Source: DMER64 sp964542305
Lineage (GTDB): Bacteria > Bacteroidota > Bacteroidia > Bacteroidales > UBA932
Assembly: GCA_964542305.1 (NCBI GenBank)
Contig: CAZITX010000006.1
Span: forward strand, 32,720 to 96,719
Direction: 5' to 3'
Length of the DNA stretch: 64,000 bases
Shown here: in pieces, positions 1-8,827 of the stretch
Layout of the letters: every line of letters starts with the position of its first letter
Numbering within the stretch: the first letter of the stretch is position 1
Notes under the pieces: generated by a model
Database searches by the model: none
What the model was told of the DNA's origin: nothing
Seen by the model: the letters and a program-made list of their open reading frames with translations, nothing else
Translations under genes and position numbers: made by a program

Positions 1-1820
1 TACAAATCATGCGTTTTCCTGTCAATAAAACCAATCAGTTTGTCATCGGTTGTGGGACGGCAACACGGGGCAAAATGGAAGGCATTGAAATCTTTTCTCC
101 GTTTCCAGTCAGGTGAAGGGATCCAGGTTACGAATTTTCGTGAAGGTGTCCCTTTGAGTAACACATCGCGCAAACCCGAAAGATCCAGCATTCCGGCACC
201 AATCCTTCCGTACAATTCTTCCGGAGAACCAATTTTGTAAGCGGCCAGCAATTTGTTCATCAGACGGGTATGCGGCTTGATGCCGAATTCCGCCAACCTT
301 GTGTTCAAAAGGTTTCTACCTTCCTGGATGTGGTCAATACCCCGTTTTTTCAAGGCATCCAGGATCATATTGCGGGCTTTGGATGTGGTCACGCTTCCCA
401 GCCATTCTATCATTACCCGGGATTCTTGTGTAGTAATGATCTCAACCTGGTCTCCTCCGCGAAGCGGGGTGGACAAAAGCATCAGTTTTTCGTTAATCTT
501 GGCGGCCAGTGCATGATTTCCCACCTGGGAATGAATATAATAGGCGAAATCCAATGCAGTAGCTCCTTTGGGTAACATCCGCATTTCTCCCTTGGGAGTG
601 AAGACATACAATACAGAGATCAGGTTCCCGGGTTGGAAATTGTCAAAGAACTCCAGGCTTTCGTTGTCTTTTTTCTCCAGGGTTTCCCGTACCCGTGCCA
701 ACCACCTCTCCATACCGCTGATCTCGGGTGTGATTCCTTTGTATTTCCAGTGGGCAGCCACCCCCTGCTCGGCAATATCGTCCATACGTTTACTACGGAT
801 CTGGACTTCCAGCCATTTCCCGGAAGGCGTTAAAAACGTGGAGTGCAATGCTTCGTAGCCTGTTTCTTTAGGTTGCGAAAGCCAGTCCCGCCGGCGTTCG
901 GGGTAAGGTTCCCAACGGCGGTTCAACAAGCTTTCAATGTAATAACAGATCCTGCGTTCTTCCTCAATATTCGTTTCTTCAGGCCGAAAAACAATGCGCA
1001 AGGCAAACAGGTCAAAGATTTCTTCAAAGGATACGTTCCTTTTTCGCATCTTGGACCAGATGGAATACGGTGTTTTGATACGGGTGGAAACAGAAAAATT
1101 CAAGCCTTCGCCGGCAAGAATTTCCTTAATTGGCTCCAGGAACGTTTGGGTGATCTCGGTGCCCTGCCGTCCCATCTCGGCCCTGACTTTTTCCTCGATT
1201 TCCCGGTATTCCTCCGGCATAACGTATTTCATCCAGATGTTCTCGATCTCGGATTTGATGGAATACAATCCAAGCTGGTGGGCCAGGGGTGCAAACACGT
1301 ACATGGATTCACCCAGATTACGGGCCCGTTTTTCCACCGGCAATTCTTCCAGGTTTCTCAGGTTGTGTAGCCGGTCGGCCAGTTTGATCAGCAACACACG
1401 GATATCCTGGTTGACCGTCAGGAGCATTTGTTTGAACGTTTCCTCCTGCGTCTTGTCCTGCGCGGCAAAAACACGTTCCATCTTGCCGAGTCCTTCCACC
1501 AGCTCTCCGATCTTTTCTCCGAACATCCCGGCAATCTCTTCCGGACTGTAGTCGGTATCTGTAAATATGTGATGGAGCAGTGCCGTCACTATAGATTTAT
1601 AGCCCAGCCCGATCTCATCGACCACGATCTTTGCCACATCAATGCTGTGCATGATAATGGGTTCACCCGAGATCCGTTTCTGGTTCTTGTGCGCTTCCTT
1701 GGCAAACTGGTATGCTTTGAAGACAAGCTCGCATTCTTGCGGGCCGGCACAGCGCTTCAGGGTGGATTGCCTTAGCGGTTCAAAATACTGATCTATAAGG
1801 TCAGGTGTTTCCAAAGACAA
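1..1820 (-). CDS. rel: RelA/SpoT-family (p)ppGpp enzyme, 3' end cut by window edge
   Basis: Long RSH protein that makes (and in bifunctional members degrades) the stringent-response alarmone (p)ppGpp in the cytoplasm. About 606 residues are visible: HD hydrolase domain, synthetase domain (RIKTPYSIWSKM, then DLFALRIV and the VQIRS...AEQGVAAHWKYKG block), TGS domain (VFTPKG...LDFAYYIH) and the start of the conserved-cysteine region (APCCRP). The C-terminal part lies outside the window. The hydrolase motif normally read as LLHDxxED is LLHHIFTD here, so a metal-binding Asp and the catalytic Glu are replaced, while the GEPIIMHS histidine and the KLADRLHN aspartate remain. Hydrolysis is therefore probably weak or lost (inference). 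No ATG fits the N-terminus: an in-frame TAA is followed by TTG at 1820-1818, chosen as start, 6 nt after the fprA stop. Last visible gene of the recQ-ligA-fprA-rel run. Confidence 0.9.
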   Translation of the reverse strand, partial: MSLETPDLIDQYFEPLRQSTLKRCAGPQECELVFKAYQFAKEAHKNQKRISGEPIIMHSIDVAKIVVDEIGLGYKSIVTALLHHIFTDTDYSPEEIAGMFGEKIGELVEGLGKMERVFAAQDKTQEETFKQMLLTVNQDIRVLLIKLADRLHNLRNLEELPVEKRARNLGESMYVFAPLAHQLGLYSIKSEIENIWMKYVMPEEYREIEEKVRAEMGRQGTEITQTFLEPIKEILAGEGLNFSVSTRIKTPYSIWSKMRKRNVSFEEIFDLFALRIVFRPEETNIEEERRICYYIESLLNRRWEPYPERRRDWLSQPKETGYEALHSTFLTPSGKWLEVQIRSKRMDDIAEQGVAAHWKYKGITPEISGMERWLARVRETLEKKDNESLEFFDNFQPGNLISVLYVFTPKGEMRMLPKGATALDFAYYIHSQVGNHALAAKINEKLMLLSTPLRGGDQVEIITTQESRVMIEWLGSVTTSKARNMILDALKKRGIDHIQEGRNLLNTRLAEFGIKPHTRLMNKLLAAYKIGSPEELYGRIGAGMLDLSGLRDVLLKGTPSRKFVTWIPSPDWKRRKDFNAFHFAPCCRPTTDDKLIGFIDRKTHDL

Positions 1821-1826
1821 TACAAT

Positions 1827-3023
1827 TTATAAGGTTGAGGCAAATGCTGTGATAGGATCGTTCAGGCTTTTCAGAGCTTCTGCCGTCGGGTTACCCGGAA
1901 GTTCTATTCCGGGAGATTGTACTTCCCATTTATACTTTTCGGACATGTTTTGTGCAAAAAGACGTAAATTTTTCAGTCCGCCGCCGCTCCAGGAATACCC
2001 TCCAAACAGGAAAGCTTTTTTATTTCCGGGCTGCATAATCTCTATTTCGTGGCAAAGATGGTGCATATTGGGATGCATGCCGGTATTGTAGGAACAGGAC
2101 CCTAAAACGATCCCGTTGTATTTCCATATTTCTTTCAAAATGAATGACGGATGCGTATTCGAAACGTTGAATACGCGGATGTTGCGGATGCCGTTCACGG
2201 CCAGCTGCCGGGCAATGTGATCCGCTGTTTTTTCAGTATGACCGTACATCGAGGCATAAGCTAGCACCACGCCAGTATCTCCTTTACTTGCTGCCCACCG
2301 GCTGTACCAGTCAAATACGACGGAAGGCTTGGTACGCCATACCGGCCCGTGTACCGGGCATATGATCCGGATGGGCAGAGTGGCGGCTTTTTGAAGTGCT
2401 TTTTCTACCTGGCCTGAAAAACGTCCTATAATATTTGTGTAATAACGGAGCATTTCGTCTTTGTAGTAATCCAGGTTGATCTCGTCGTCAAATATCCCTC
2501 CGTCCAATGTGCCGAATGTACCGAAGGCATCCTGCGAGAACAGTATGTTTTCTTCTGTACAGTATGCCATCATGGATTCCGGCCAGTGTACCATGGGTGT
2601 CATAACAAATTGCAGTTTGTGATGCCCCAGTTCCAGGGTATCGCCTTCTTTAACCTCCCTCATCCTGCTTTTGTCAAGTTCCGGGAAATAGATCTCCAGC
2701 AATTTGATGGCCTTTGCGTTGGTAACCACCGTGGCAGATGGGTAACGTAGCAACAGTTCACCTATCATTCCGGCATGGTCCGGTTCCATATGCAGGATCA
2801 CCAGGTAATCCAGATCCCTCCCGTCCAGGATACCGGCCACTTCTTCCATATAGGAACGGTCACTGCCGTATTCTATGGTATCCAGAAGTGCGGTCTTTTT
2901 GTCTTTGATCAGGTAAGAATTGTATGAGATCCCAAAGGGCAGGGGCCAGTTGCTTTCGAATAACGTTTTGTGCCTGTCGTTTGTACCTATAAAATAAAGG
3001 GTTTCCAGAATTTTTGCTGTCAT
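1827..3023 (-). CDS. fprA: A-type flavoprotein (flavodiiron protein)
   Basis: Cytoplasmic flavodiiron protein that reduces O2 to water and/or NO to N2O, protecting anaerobes from oxygen and nitric oxide. The 398-residue length matches the basic two-domain class. The lactamase-like diiron domain carries the full ligand set: H78-x-E80-x-D82-H83 in HMEPDHAG, H146 in MVHWPES, D165 in SQDAFG and H225 in CPVHGPVW. A flavodoxin domain follows from about residue 253, with the FMN phosphate loop ASMYGHTEKT. No rubredoxin or reductase extension is present, so electrons must come from a separate rubredoxin or similar donor. It starts 2 nt after the ligA stop, which implies co-transcription. O2 and NO preference cannot be told from sequence alone. 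Confidence 0.93.
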   Translation of the reverse strand: MTAKILETLYFIGTNDRHKTLFESNWPLPFGISYNSYLIKDKKTALLDTIEYGSDRSYMEEVAGILDGRDLDYLVILHMEPDHAGMIGELLLRYPSATVVTNAKAIKLLEIYFPELDKSRMREVKEGDTLELGHHKLQFVMTPMVHWPESMMAYCTEENILFSQDAFGTFGTLDGGIFDDEINLDYYKDEMLRYYTNIIGRFSGQVEKALQKAATLPIRIICPVHGPVWRTKPSVVFDWYSRWAASKGDTGVVLAYASMYGHTEKTADHIARQLAVNGIRNIRVFNVSNTHPSFILKEIWKYNGIVLGSCSYNTGMHPNMHHLCHEIEIMQPGNKKAFLFGGYSWSGGGLKNLRLFAQNMSEKYKWEVQSPGIELPGNPTAEALKSLNDPITAFASTL

Positions 3024-3025
3024 AA

Positions 3026-5104
3026 TCAGAATAAGGTTGTTTTTTGTTCCGTCTCAAAAACTGTGCCTTCACCCGGTAATTCTCCAATAAGACGCAGAAA
3101 GCCGGTTTCGTTAATGATCGGAATATTGAGTTTTGTCGCTTTTTGCCATTTGGCCGGTCCCGGCTTTTCCCCGGCAAGCAGGTAATCCGTCTGGCCCGAG
3201 ATTGCCGAGATCACTTTCCCTCCGTGGGATTCGATGAGCTTCTTCATCTCTTCGCGGGAACGGGAAAAATTGCCCGAGATGACAAGCTGCTTGTCCCGCA
3301 GCTTGTCTGACAGGGTTGCCCTTTCTTCCTCTGCCTGACTGAATGGCAGTCCTGCCTCGCGGAGTTTCTCAAGCATTGCCAGGATGCGGGGTTCCTTGAA
3401 GTATTGAATGATGGATGAGGATATTTTTTCCCCGATCTCGGGGGCCTGTGTCAGTTCTTCATCCGGTGCGTGGCGCAGGTTATCCAGCGATCCAAAATGG
3501 GATGCCAGGTATTTGGCTGTGGTCTCTCCCACGTAAGGGATTCCAATGGCATAAAGAAACCGGTGGAACGGTACATTGTGCGAGGCATCTATACTTTTTA
3601 ACAAATTCTCTGTGGATTTGTCGCCCCAGTTATCCAGGGATTTCAGCATATCAGGGGTAAGGCCGTAAAGGTCCGACGGGTCTTTTACCAGTTCCTTGCT
3701 GAATAATTGTTCTACAAGTGCCTCACCTCCCAGAATGTTCATGGCTTTGCGGCTCATGAAATGTTCAATCCTGCCTTTGATCTGCGGGGGACATCCCCAG
3801 CGGTTGGGACAAAAATGTTTGGCTTCTTCCGGATCCCTTTCAAGCGGGGTTCCGCATTCAGGACAATGAGTGATGTATAGGAAAGGGACGGTGCCTTCCG
3901 GTCGCGTTTCCAAATCTACACCTACCACTTTGGGTATGATCTCACCGCCTTTTTCCACAAATACCGTATCGCCCAAACGGATATCGTGCAGGGCTATCTG
4001 GTCTGCGTTGTGCAGGGAGGCTCGTTTGACGGTAGTACCCGATAGCAGTACCGGCTGCAGGTTGGCTACAGGTGTAAGCGCTCCCGTACGTCCCACCTGG
4101 AAATCAACGGACAAAAGTTTTGTGGCGGCCTGTTGTGCCTTGAATTTGTATGCGGTTGCCCAACGCGGGCTTTTAGCGGTCATACCCAGGGCACGTTGCA
4201 GGGAAAATTCGTTGACTTTGATCACAACACCGTCTGTGGCTACTTTCAAATAGGTACGTGCCGTATCCCAGTGATCCAGGTAATCATTGATCTCTTTAAG
4301 GTCACGGCATAATTTCCGGTGTTTTGATATGGGAAAGCCCCAGTCCAGGGCGGCTTCCATTGCCTGCCAATGGTTGCTGACACCGGGTATATCGGCAATC
4401 AGGTGGTAGAGAAAACAGTCCAGTCCCCGGCGTTCCACCTCATCGGCAGAAAGCAATTTCAAGGTTCCGGCAGCGGCGTTGCGGGGATTGGCGAACGGGG
4501 TTTCCTGCTGCTCTTCTTTCATGGCGTTCAATTCTCTGAAACTGCTGAATGGCATGAGTATTTCCCCGCGAATCTCAAATGCTGAGGGCCAGGGCACCTT
4601 ACAGGAAGAAACAGGGGGCAAGGAGGCCGGGATGGATCTGATGCGTTCCACGTTACGTGTAACATCGTCACCCACGGTGCCGTCCCCTCGGGTGAGTGCC
4701 CTGAAGAGTTTTCCGTTTTTATAGGTCAGACAGATAGCTGTTCCGTCAAATTTGAGTTCGCAGACGTACTCAATTTCCTTATCTGTAGTTTTGGCGATGC
4801 GGTTGTGAAATTCCAGCAACGCTTCCCGGTTGTAAGTATTGCTCAGCGAAAGCATGGGGTGTTTATGCGGGTACTGACGGAAAGACCTGTTTTCCGTGGA
4901 TATGTCACTTCCAACGTTTTGTGTTGGGGAATCTTCCGTAACCAGGTCAGGATACTTTTTTTCCAGGGAAGTCAGTTCCTGAAGAAGCACATCGTATTCG
5001 AAATCGGAAATGGAAGGGGCATTCAGTACGTAATACTTCTTATTATGCTCATTGATAGCATTTTTCAATTCCCTGACCCGGATTGCGGCCTGACTTCGGT
5101 TCAT
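3026..5104 (-). CDS. ligA: NAD-dependent DNA ligase
   Basis: Essential replicative and repair ligase that seals 3'-OH/5'-phosphate nicks using NAD. The 692 residues are normal for LigA. An Ia domain at the N-terminus (KYYVLNAPSISDFEYD) binds NMN; the adenylation domain has the catalytic lysine K118 in ELKFDG. A four-cysteine zinc finger (CPECG...CPNRWGC) follows the OB fold, then helix-hairpin-helix repeats and a C-terminal BRCT domain (about 605-692, DKQLVISGNFSRSREE). All diagnostic parts are present, so the enzyme should be active. The gene sits between recQ (27 nt upstream) and fprA (2 nt downstream) on the same strand. Confidence 0.97.
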   Translation of the reverse strand: MNRSQAAIRVRELKNAINEHNKKYYVLNAPSISDFEYDVLLQELTSLEKKYPDLVTEDSPTQNVGSDISTENRSFRQYPHKHPMLSLSNTYNREALLEFHNRIAKTTDKEIEYVCELKFDGTAICLTYKNGKLFRALTRGDGTVGDDVTRNVERIRSIPASLPPVSSCKVPWPSAFEIRGEILMPFSSFRELNAMKEEQQETPFANPRNAAAGTLKLLSADEVERRGLDCFLYHLIADIPGVSNHWQAMEAALDWGFPISKHRKLCRDLKEINDYLDHWDTARTYLKVATDGVVIKVNEFSLQRALGMTAKSPRWATAYKFKAQQAATKLLSVDFQVGRTGALTPVANLQPVLLSGTTVKRASLHNADQIALHDIRLGDTVFVEKGGEIIPKVVGVDLETRPEGTVPFLYITHCPECGTPLERDPEEAKHFCPNRWGCPPQIKGRIEHFMSRKAMNILGGEALVEQLFSKELVKDPSDLYGLTPDMLKSLDNWGDKSTENLLKSIDASHNVPFHRFLYAIGIPYVGETTAKYLASHFGSLDNLRHAPDEELTQAPEIGEKISSSIIQYFKEPRILAMLEKLREAGLPFSQAEEERATLSDKLRDKQLVISGNFSRSREEMKKLIESHGGKVISAISGQTDYLLAGEKPGPAKWQKATKLNIPIINETGFLRLIGELPGEGTVFETEQKTTLF

Positions 5105-5131
5105 GCTGTAAAGATACGAAGTATATCTGAA

Positions 5132-7060
5132 TTATGTAGTATGACCGTTCCAGTGCAGGGTATAGTCCTGGATACGTATTTCCCCGCTCTCGGCCATAGC
5201 CCGGAGCACTTCCAAAACTTGTTCCTTTGACTCGGAAAAAAGAAGGTCCAGTTGTTGCACCTGAACGGGACCTTTGCGCAGGGTCTGACCAATCTTTCCG
5301 GCGATTCTTTGAAAGGTTTCCTGTGGATTTTCACGACCTTTGCGTGCCAGACATACATCACAGATGCCACAGTCTCCGGTGGTTCCCTCTCCGAAATAGG
5401 CCAGCAATTGTTTGCTCCTGCAGGGTGCATCGGATCCGGCATATTGCAACATGGCTTCCATCCTCCGGGCATAGGCATCTTTTCGTTGCAGGAAACGGGC
5501 CGGATTCAGGGCTACGTTTCCGGGCTCCAGGCGATACGTGTGTAAAAAAACCTGTGGGGATCTTTTTCTGGGAATGTAAGATATGACTCCCAGGCGGGAT
5601 AAATGGATCAGGTATTCGCTAATGACACGCGGTGCGTTTCGGCTCAAATTGGCCAGGTATTCCTCGTCGATGGATACAAATCCGTTGAAAAGTCCGGTAT
5701 AGGTTCGCAAGAGCAATTTAATAAAGGTATCCAGCCGCGGATTGGCAATTTGAACGCGATACAATTCATCGCGTGAAACCCTGAACATGATGCGCGAAGG
5801 GTTGTTTACTTCTTCGGTCAGGGAAATGTATCCTTCCTGTTCCAGGCTTTGCAGGGCATACCACAGGGTAGAGGGGTGTTTTTTTCTGCGCCGGGCAAAT
5901 TCTTCCAGTTTAAAATCAAATTGTTGTTCGGCTCCTTCCCCGTAACCCAGTCCCAGAAAGGAATAGAGTTCCTGATAGGTTTCCCGGATGAGTTCCGGAT
6001 CTGGAAATGAAACCGAATAGATCTGTTTCAGGCGTTTGGCATCGGAAGGGTTGTATAGCAGTACGGCGTATGCCTTTTCTCCGTCCCTTCCCGCACGGCC
6101 GGCTTCCTGGAAATACGCCTCGGGCGAATCGGGCACGTCAAAGTGACAGACAAAGCGGACGTCGGGTTTATCAATACCCATTCCGAAGGCGTTGGTGGCT
6201 ACCATGACCCGGATTGCGTCGTTCTTCCAGGCTTCCTGTTTGGAAGCTCTCTGCCGGGAATCCATCCCGGCATGGTATGCATCCGCTTTAACACCGTTAA
6301 AAATCAGGAACTCGGCAACATCCTCGGCTTTCTTCCTTTCCCGGACATAAACCAGGCCGCTGCCTTCCACACCCTGCACAATGCGCAGGAGCTGCCCCAT
6401 TTTATCCTCGGCTTTACGGACAACATAAGCCAGGTTTTTTCGCTCGAAAGAACTTTGAAATACTTTGTGGTCTTTGCGGAATTGAAGTTTTTCCGTGATG
6501 TCTTCAACTACCTGGGGGGTTGCGGTGGCTGTGAGGGCCAGAACGGGCACATCGGGGAAAATTTCCCTGAATTCGGCAATACGCAGGTAAGAAGGACGAA
6601 AATCGTATCCCCATTGGGAAATGCAATGCGCCTCATCAACCACTATGGCGGTAGGTTCCATTTTGCGTACGCGTACCTTGAATAACTCCGTTCCCAGGCG
6701 TTCGGGGGAGAGGTATAAAAATTTGTACGATCCATACGCCGCATTGTCCAGTGCAATGTCAATCTCGTAGGAACTCATCCCGGAATGAACACACAATGCC
6801 TTGATCCCCAATGTTTTTAATATCTCTACCTGGTCGTTCATCAGCGCGATCAACGGGGTAACCACTATGCAAATGCCTTCTTTGAGCAGAGCAGGGATCT
6901 GGAAACATATTGACTTTCCTCCTCCGGTGGGCAAAAGAGCCAGGGTATCCTTTCCTTCATAAATTGAAGCTATGACATCTTCCTGGTTTTCACGGAACGA
7001 AGTGTAACCCCAGTAACGAAGCAGGGTCTGGCGGAATATTTCGGAATGATTTTTGTGCAT
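5132..7060 (-). CDS. recQ: RecQ-family ATP-dependent DNA helicase
   Basis: 3'-5' superfamily 2 helicase acting in recombination and replication-fork repair. In 642 residues it shows Walker A (LPTGGGKSICFQ, K49), the DEAH box at 142-145 (VDEAHCISQWGYDFRPSY, including the RecQ aromatic-loop region), motif VI (FQEAGRAGRDG) and the RQC zinc-binding cysteines near the C-terminus (APCRSK...DCGICDVC). No clear complete HRDC domain is visible after the zinc-binding region, as in many Bacteroidota paralogs. A well-formed promoter lies directly upstream on the minus strand (-33 TTG, 19-nt gap, -7 TATCTTTG). First gene of the recQ-ligA-fprA-rel run and divergent from pckA. Confidence 0.94.
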   Translation of the reverse strand: MHKNHSEIFRQTLLRYWGYTSFRENQEDVIASIYEGKDTLALLPTGGGKSICFQIPALLKEGICIVVTPLIALMNDQVEILKTLGIKALCVHSGMSSYEIDIALDNAAYGSYKFLYLSPERLGTELFKVRVRKMEPTAIVVDEAHCISQWGYDFRPSYLRIAEFREIFPDVPVLALTATATPQVVEDITEKLQFRKDHKVFQSSFERKNLAYVVRKAEDKMGQLLRIVQGVEGSGLVYVRERKKAEDVAEFLIFNGVKADAYHAGMDSRQRASKQEAWKNDAIRVMVATNAFGMGIDKPDVRFVCHFDVPDSPEAYFQEAGRAGRDGEKAYAVLLYNPSDAKRLKQIYSVSFPDPELIRETYQELYSFLGLGYGEGAEQQFDFKLEEFARRRKKHPSTLWYALQSLEQEGYISLTEEVNNPSRIMFRVSRDELYRVQIANPRLDTFIKLLLRTYTGLFNGFVSIDEEYLANLSRNAPRVISEYLIHLSRLGVISYIPRKRSPQVFLHTYRLEPGNVALNPARFLQRKDAYARRMEAMLQYAGSDAPCRSKQLLAYFGEGTTGDCGICDVCLARKGRENPQETFQRIAGKIGQTLRKGPVQVQQLDLLFSESKEQVLEVLRAMAESGEIRIQDYTLHWNGHTT

Positions 7061-7070
7061 AATCCCGTTA

Positions 7071-7104
7071 TTGCAAAGATAAATAAAATGAGTATCTTCG
7101 CAAC
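7071..7104. promoter_or_regulatory. Overlapping divergent promoters for recQ and pckA
   Basis: Minus strand (recQ): -7 box TATCTTTG at 7081-7074 and a -33 TTG at 7103-7101, separated by 19 nt, matching the Bacteroidota sigma-ABfr pattern TTTG-N19-TAnnTTTG. Plus strand (pckA): TTG at 7071-7073, a 19-nt gap, and TATCTTCG at 7093-7100. The two promoters interleave, so initiation from one may exclude the other. Confidence 0.6.
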
Positions 7105-7154
7105 TTGGTTAAAAAGATGTTTATTCAATTATATTTACCCTTAATTAATTAATT

Positions 7155-8750
7155 ATGAGCAAAATAGATCTATCCAAGTATGGAATTACGAATGTAGGGG
7201 AGATTGTGTACAACCCTTCTTATGAAGAATTGTACCAGGCAGAAATGGACACTGCCAATGAAGGGTTTGAAAAAGGTGTTCTGACCAATATGGGTGCCGT
7301 GAATGTGCTTACCGGACGTTTTACGGGACGTTCCCCAAAAGACAAATTTATTGTTAAAGATGCAACTACCGAGAATACGATATGGTGGGATGGTGTTGTA
7401 AACAAACCCGTTACCACTGAAGTGTGGAATTCACTCAAGACTATAGCACAGGATCAGCTTTCCGGAAACAAGAAACTTTATGTTGTGGATGCGTTCTGTG
7501 GAACCAATACCGATACACGCCTGAAAGTGCGTTTTATAATGGAAGTGGCCTGGCAGGCTCATTTTGTAACCAATATGTTTATCCGTCCTTCAGGTTATGA
7601 ACTGGAAAATTTCGGAGAACCCGATTTTGTGATGATCAATGCTTCCAAGGCAACCAATCCCAATTGGAAAGAGCAGGGCATGCATTCAGAGGTGTTTGTG
7701 GTATTCAACCTGACCGAGCGTCTTTCCGTAGTGGGCGGCAGCTGGTACGGTGGTGAAATGAAGAAAGGTATTTTCTCCATGATGAACTATTACCTGCCTT
7801 TGAAAGGGATTGCAGCCATGCACTGCTCGGCCAATGTGGGCGAAGAAGGCGATGTGGCCATTTTCTTTGGTTTGTCCGGAACGGGAAAAACCACGTTATC
7901 TGCAGATCCCAAACGTTATTTGATCGGAGATGATGAACACGGATGGGACGATCACGGCATATTCAACTTTGAAGGCGGCTGCTATGCCAAATGTATTGAT
8001 TTGAGCCAGGAAAAAGAACCCGATATCTGGAGAGCCATCCGCCGGGATGCTTTGCTGGAAAACGTAAAAGTATTGCCGGACGGAACACCCGATTTCGAGG
8101 ACGGCTCCATCACGGAAAACACCCGCGTTTCTTATCCCATATACTTTATCAATAAGATTGTACTGCCTACGAAAGCCGGGCATGCCAAAAAAGTGATCTA
8201 CCTTTCCGCCGACGCTTACGGTGTATTGCCTCCGGTTTCAATCCTGGATGACAAACAGGCCCAGTACCACTTCCTGTGCGGTTATACTTCCAAACTAGCC
8301 GGTACAGAACTGGGGATCACCGAACCCGTACCTTCTTTCTCGGCTGCTTTCGGAGAGGCCTTCCTGACCGTTCACCCGACTATCTATGCCAAAAACCTGG
8401 TAAAGAAAATGAAGGAACACGATGCCAAGGCTTACCTGGTAAACACCGGATGGAACGGAACGGGCAAACGTATTTCCTTGAAAGAAACACGCGCCATCAT
8501 TGACGCCATTCTGGATGGAAGCATTGATGAAGCACCCACCAAGCACGTTCCCATAATGAATCTGACAATCCCCACACAATTGCCCAATGTTTCGTCAGAC
8601 ATTCTGGATCCCCGTGATACTTACCAGGATGTTAAGGAATGGGAGAAGAAAGCCGTTTCACTGGCTACCAAATACATCAAGAATTTCGAGAAATACTGCG
8701 ATACCCAGGCTGCCCGTGACCTGATCCCTTCAGGACCGCAATTGCCGTAA
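7155..8750 (+). CDS. pckA: ATP-dependent phosphoenolpyruvate carboxykinase
   Basis: Interconverts oxaloacetate + ATP and PEP + CO2 + ADP. In fermentative Bacteroidota it usually runs in the carboxylating, ATP-forming direction on the way to succinate. 531 residues, typical of the ATP-type family. Visible landmarks are GRFTGRSPKDKF (substrate loop), the kinase P-loop GLSGTGKTTLSADP, the following metal-binding IGDDEHGWDD segment, ENTRVSYPIYFI, and the C-terminal NTGWNGTGKRISL adenine-loop region. It stands alone between a divergent promoter and a strong hairpin terminator, so it is probably monocistronic. Confidence 0.97.
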   Translation: MSKIDLSKYGITNVGEIVYNPSYEELYQAEMDTANEGFEKGVLTNMGAVNVLTGRFTGRSPKDKFIVKDATTENTIWWDGVVNKPVTTEVWNSLKTIAQDQLSGNKKLYVVDAFCGTNTDTRLKVRFIMEVAWQAHFVTNMFIRPSGYELENFGEPDFVMINASKATNPNWKEQGMHSEVFVVFNLTERLSVVGGSWYGGEMKKGIFSMMNYYLPLKGIAAMHCSANVGEEGDVAIFFGLSGTGKTTLSADPKRYLIGDDEHGWDDHGIFNFEGGCYAKCIDLSQEKEPDIWRAIRRDALLENVKVLPDGTPDFEDGSITENTRVSYPIYFINKIVLPTKAGHAKKVIYLSADAYGVLPPVSILDDKQAQYHFLCGYTSKLAGTELGITEPVPSFSAAFGEAFLTVHPTIYAKNLVKKMKEHDAKAYLVNTGWNGTGKRISLKETRAIIDAILDGSIDEAPTKHVPIMNLTIPTQLPNVSSDILDPRDTYQDVKEWEKKAVSLATKYIKNFEKYCDTQAARDLIPSGPQLP

Positions 8751-8771
8751 TATTACGTATTATTTAAAATG

Positions 8772-8813
8772 AAGGTGACTAGAAAGTCAATTTGACTGCT
8801 AGTCACCTTTTTT
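8772..8813. terminator. Hairpin terminator between convergent pckA and pfp
   Basis: An 11-bp perfect stem (AAGGTGACTAG at 8772-8782 with CTAGTCACCTT at 8799-8809) runs into T6 at 8808-8813, with an inner AAGTCA/TGACT stem. An A-rich stretch lies upstream, so it can work in both directions. It sits 21 nt past the pckA stop and 15 nt before the pfp stop. Confidence 0.85.
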
Positions 8814-8827
8814 ATTGCCTCTCCGTA

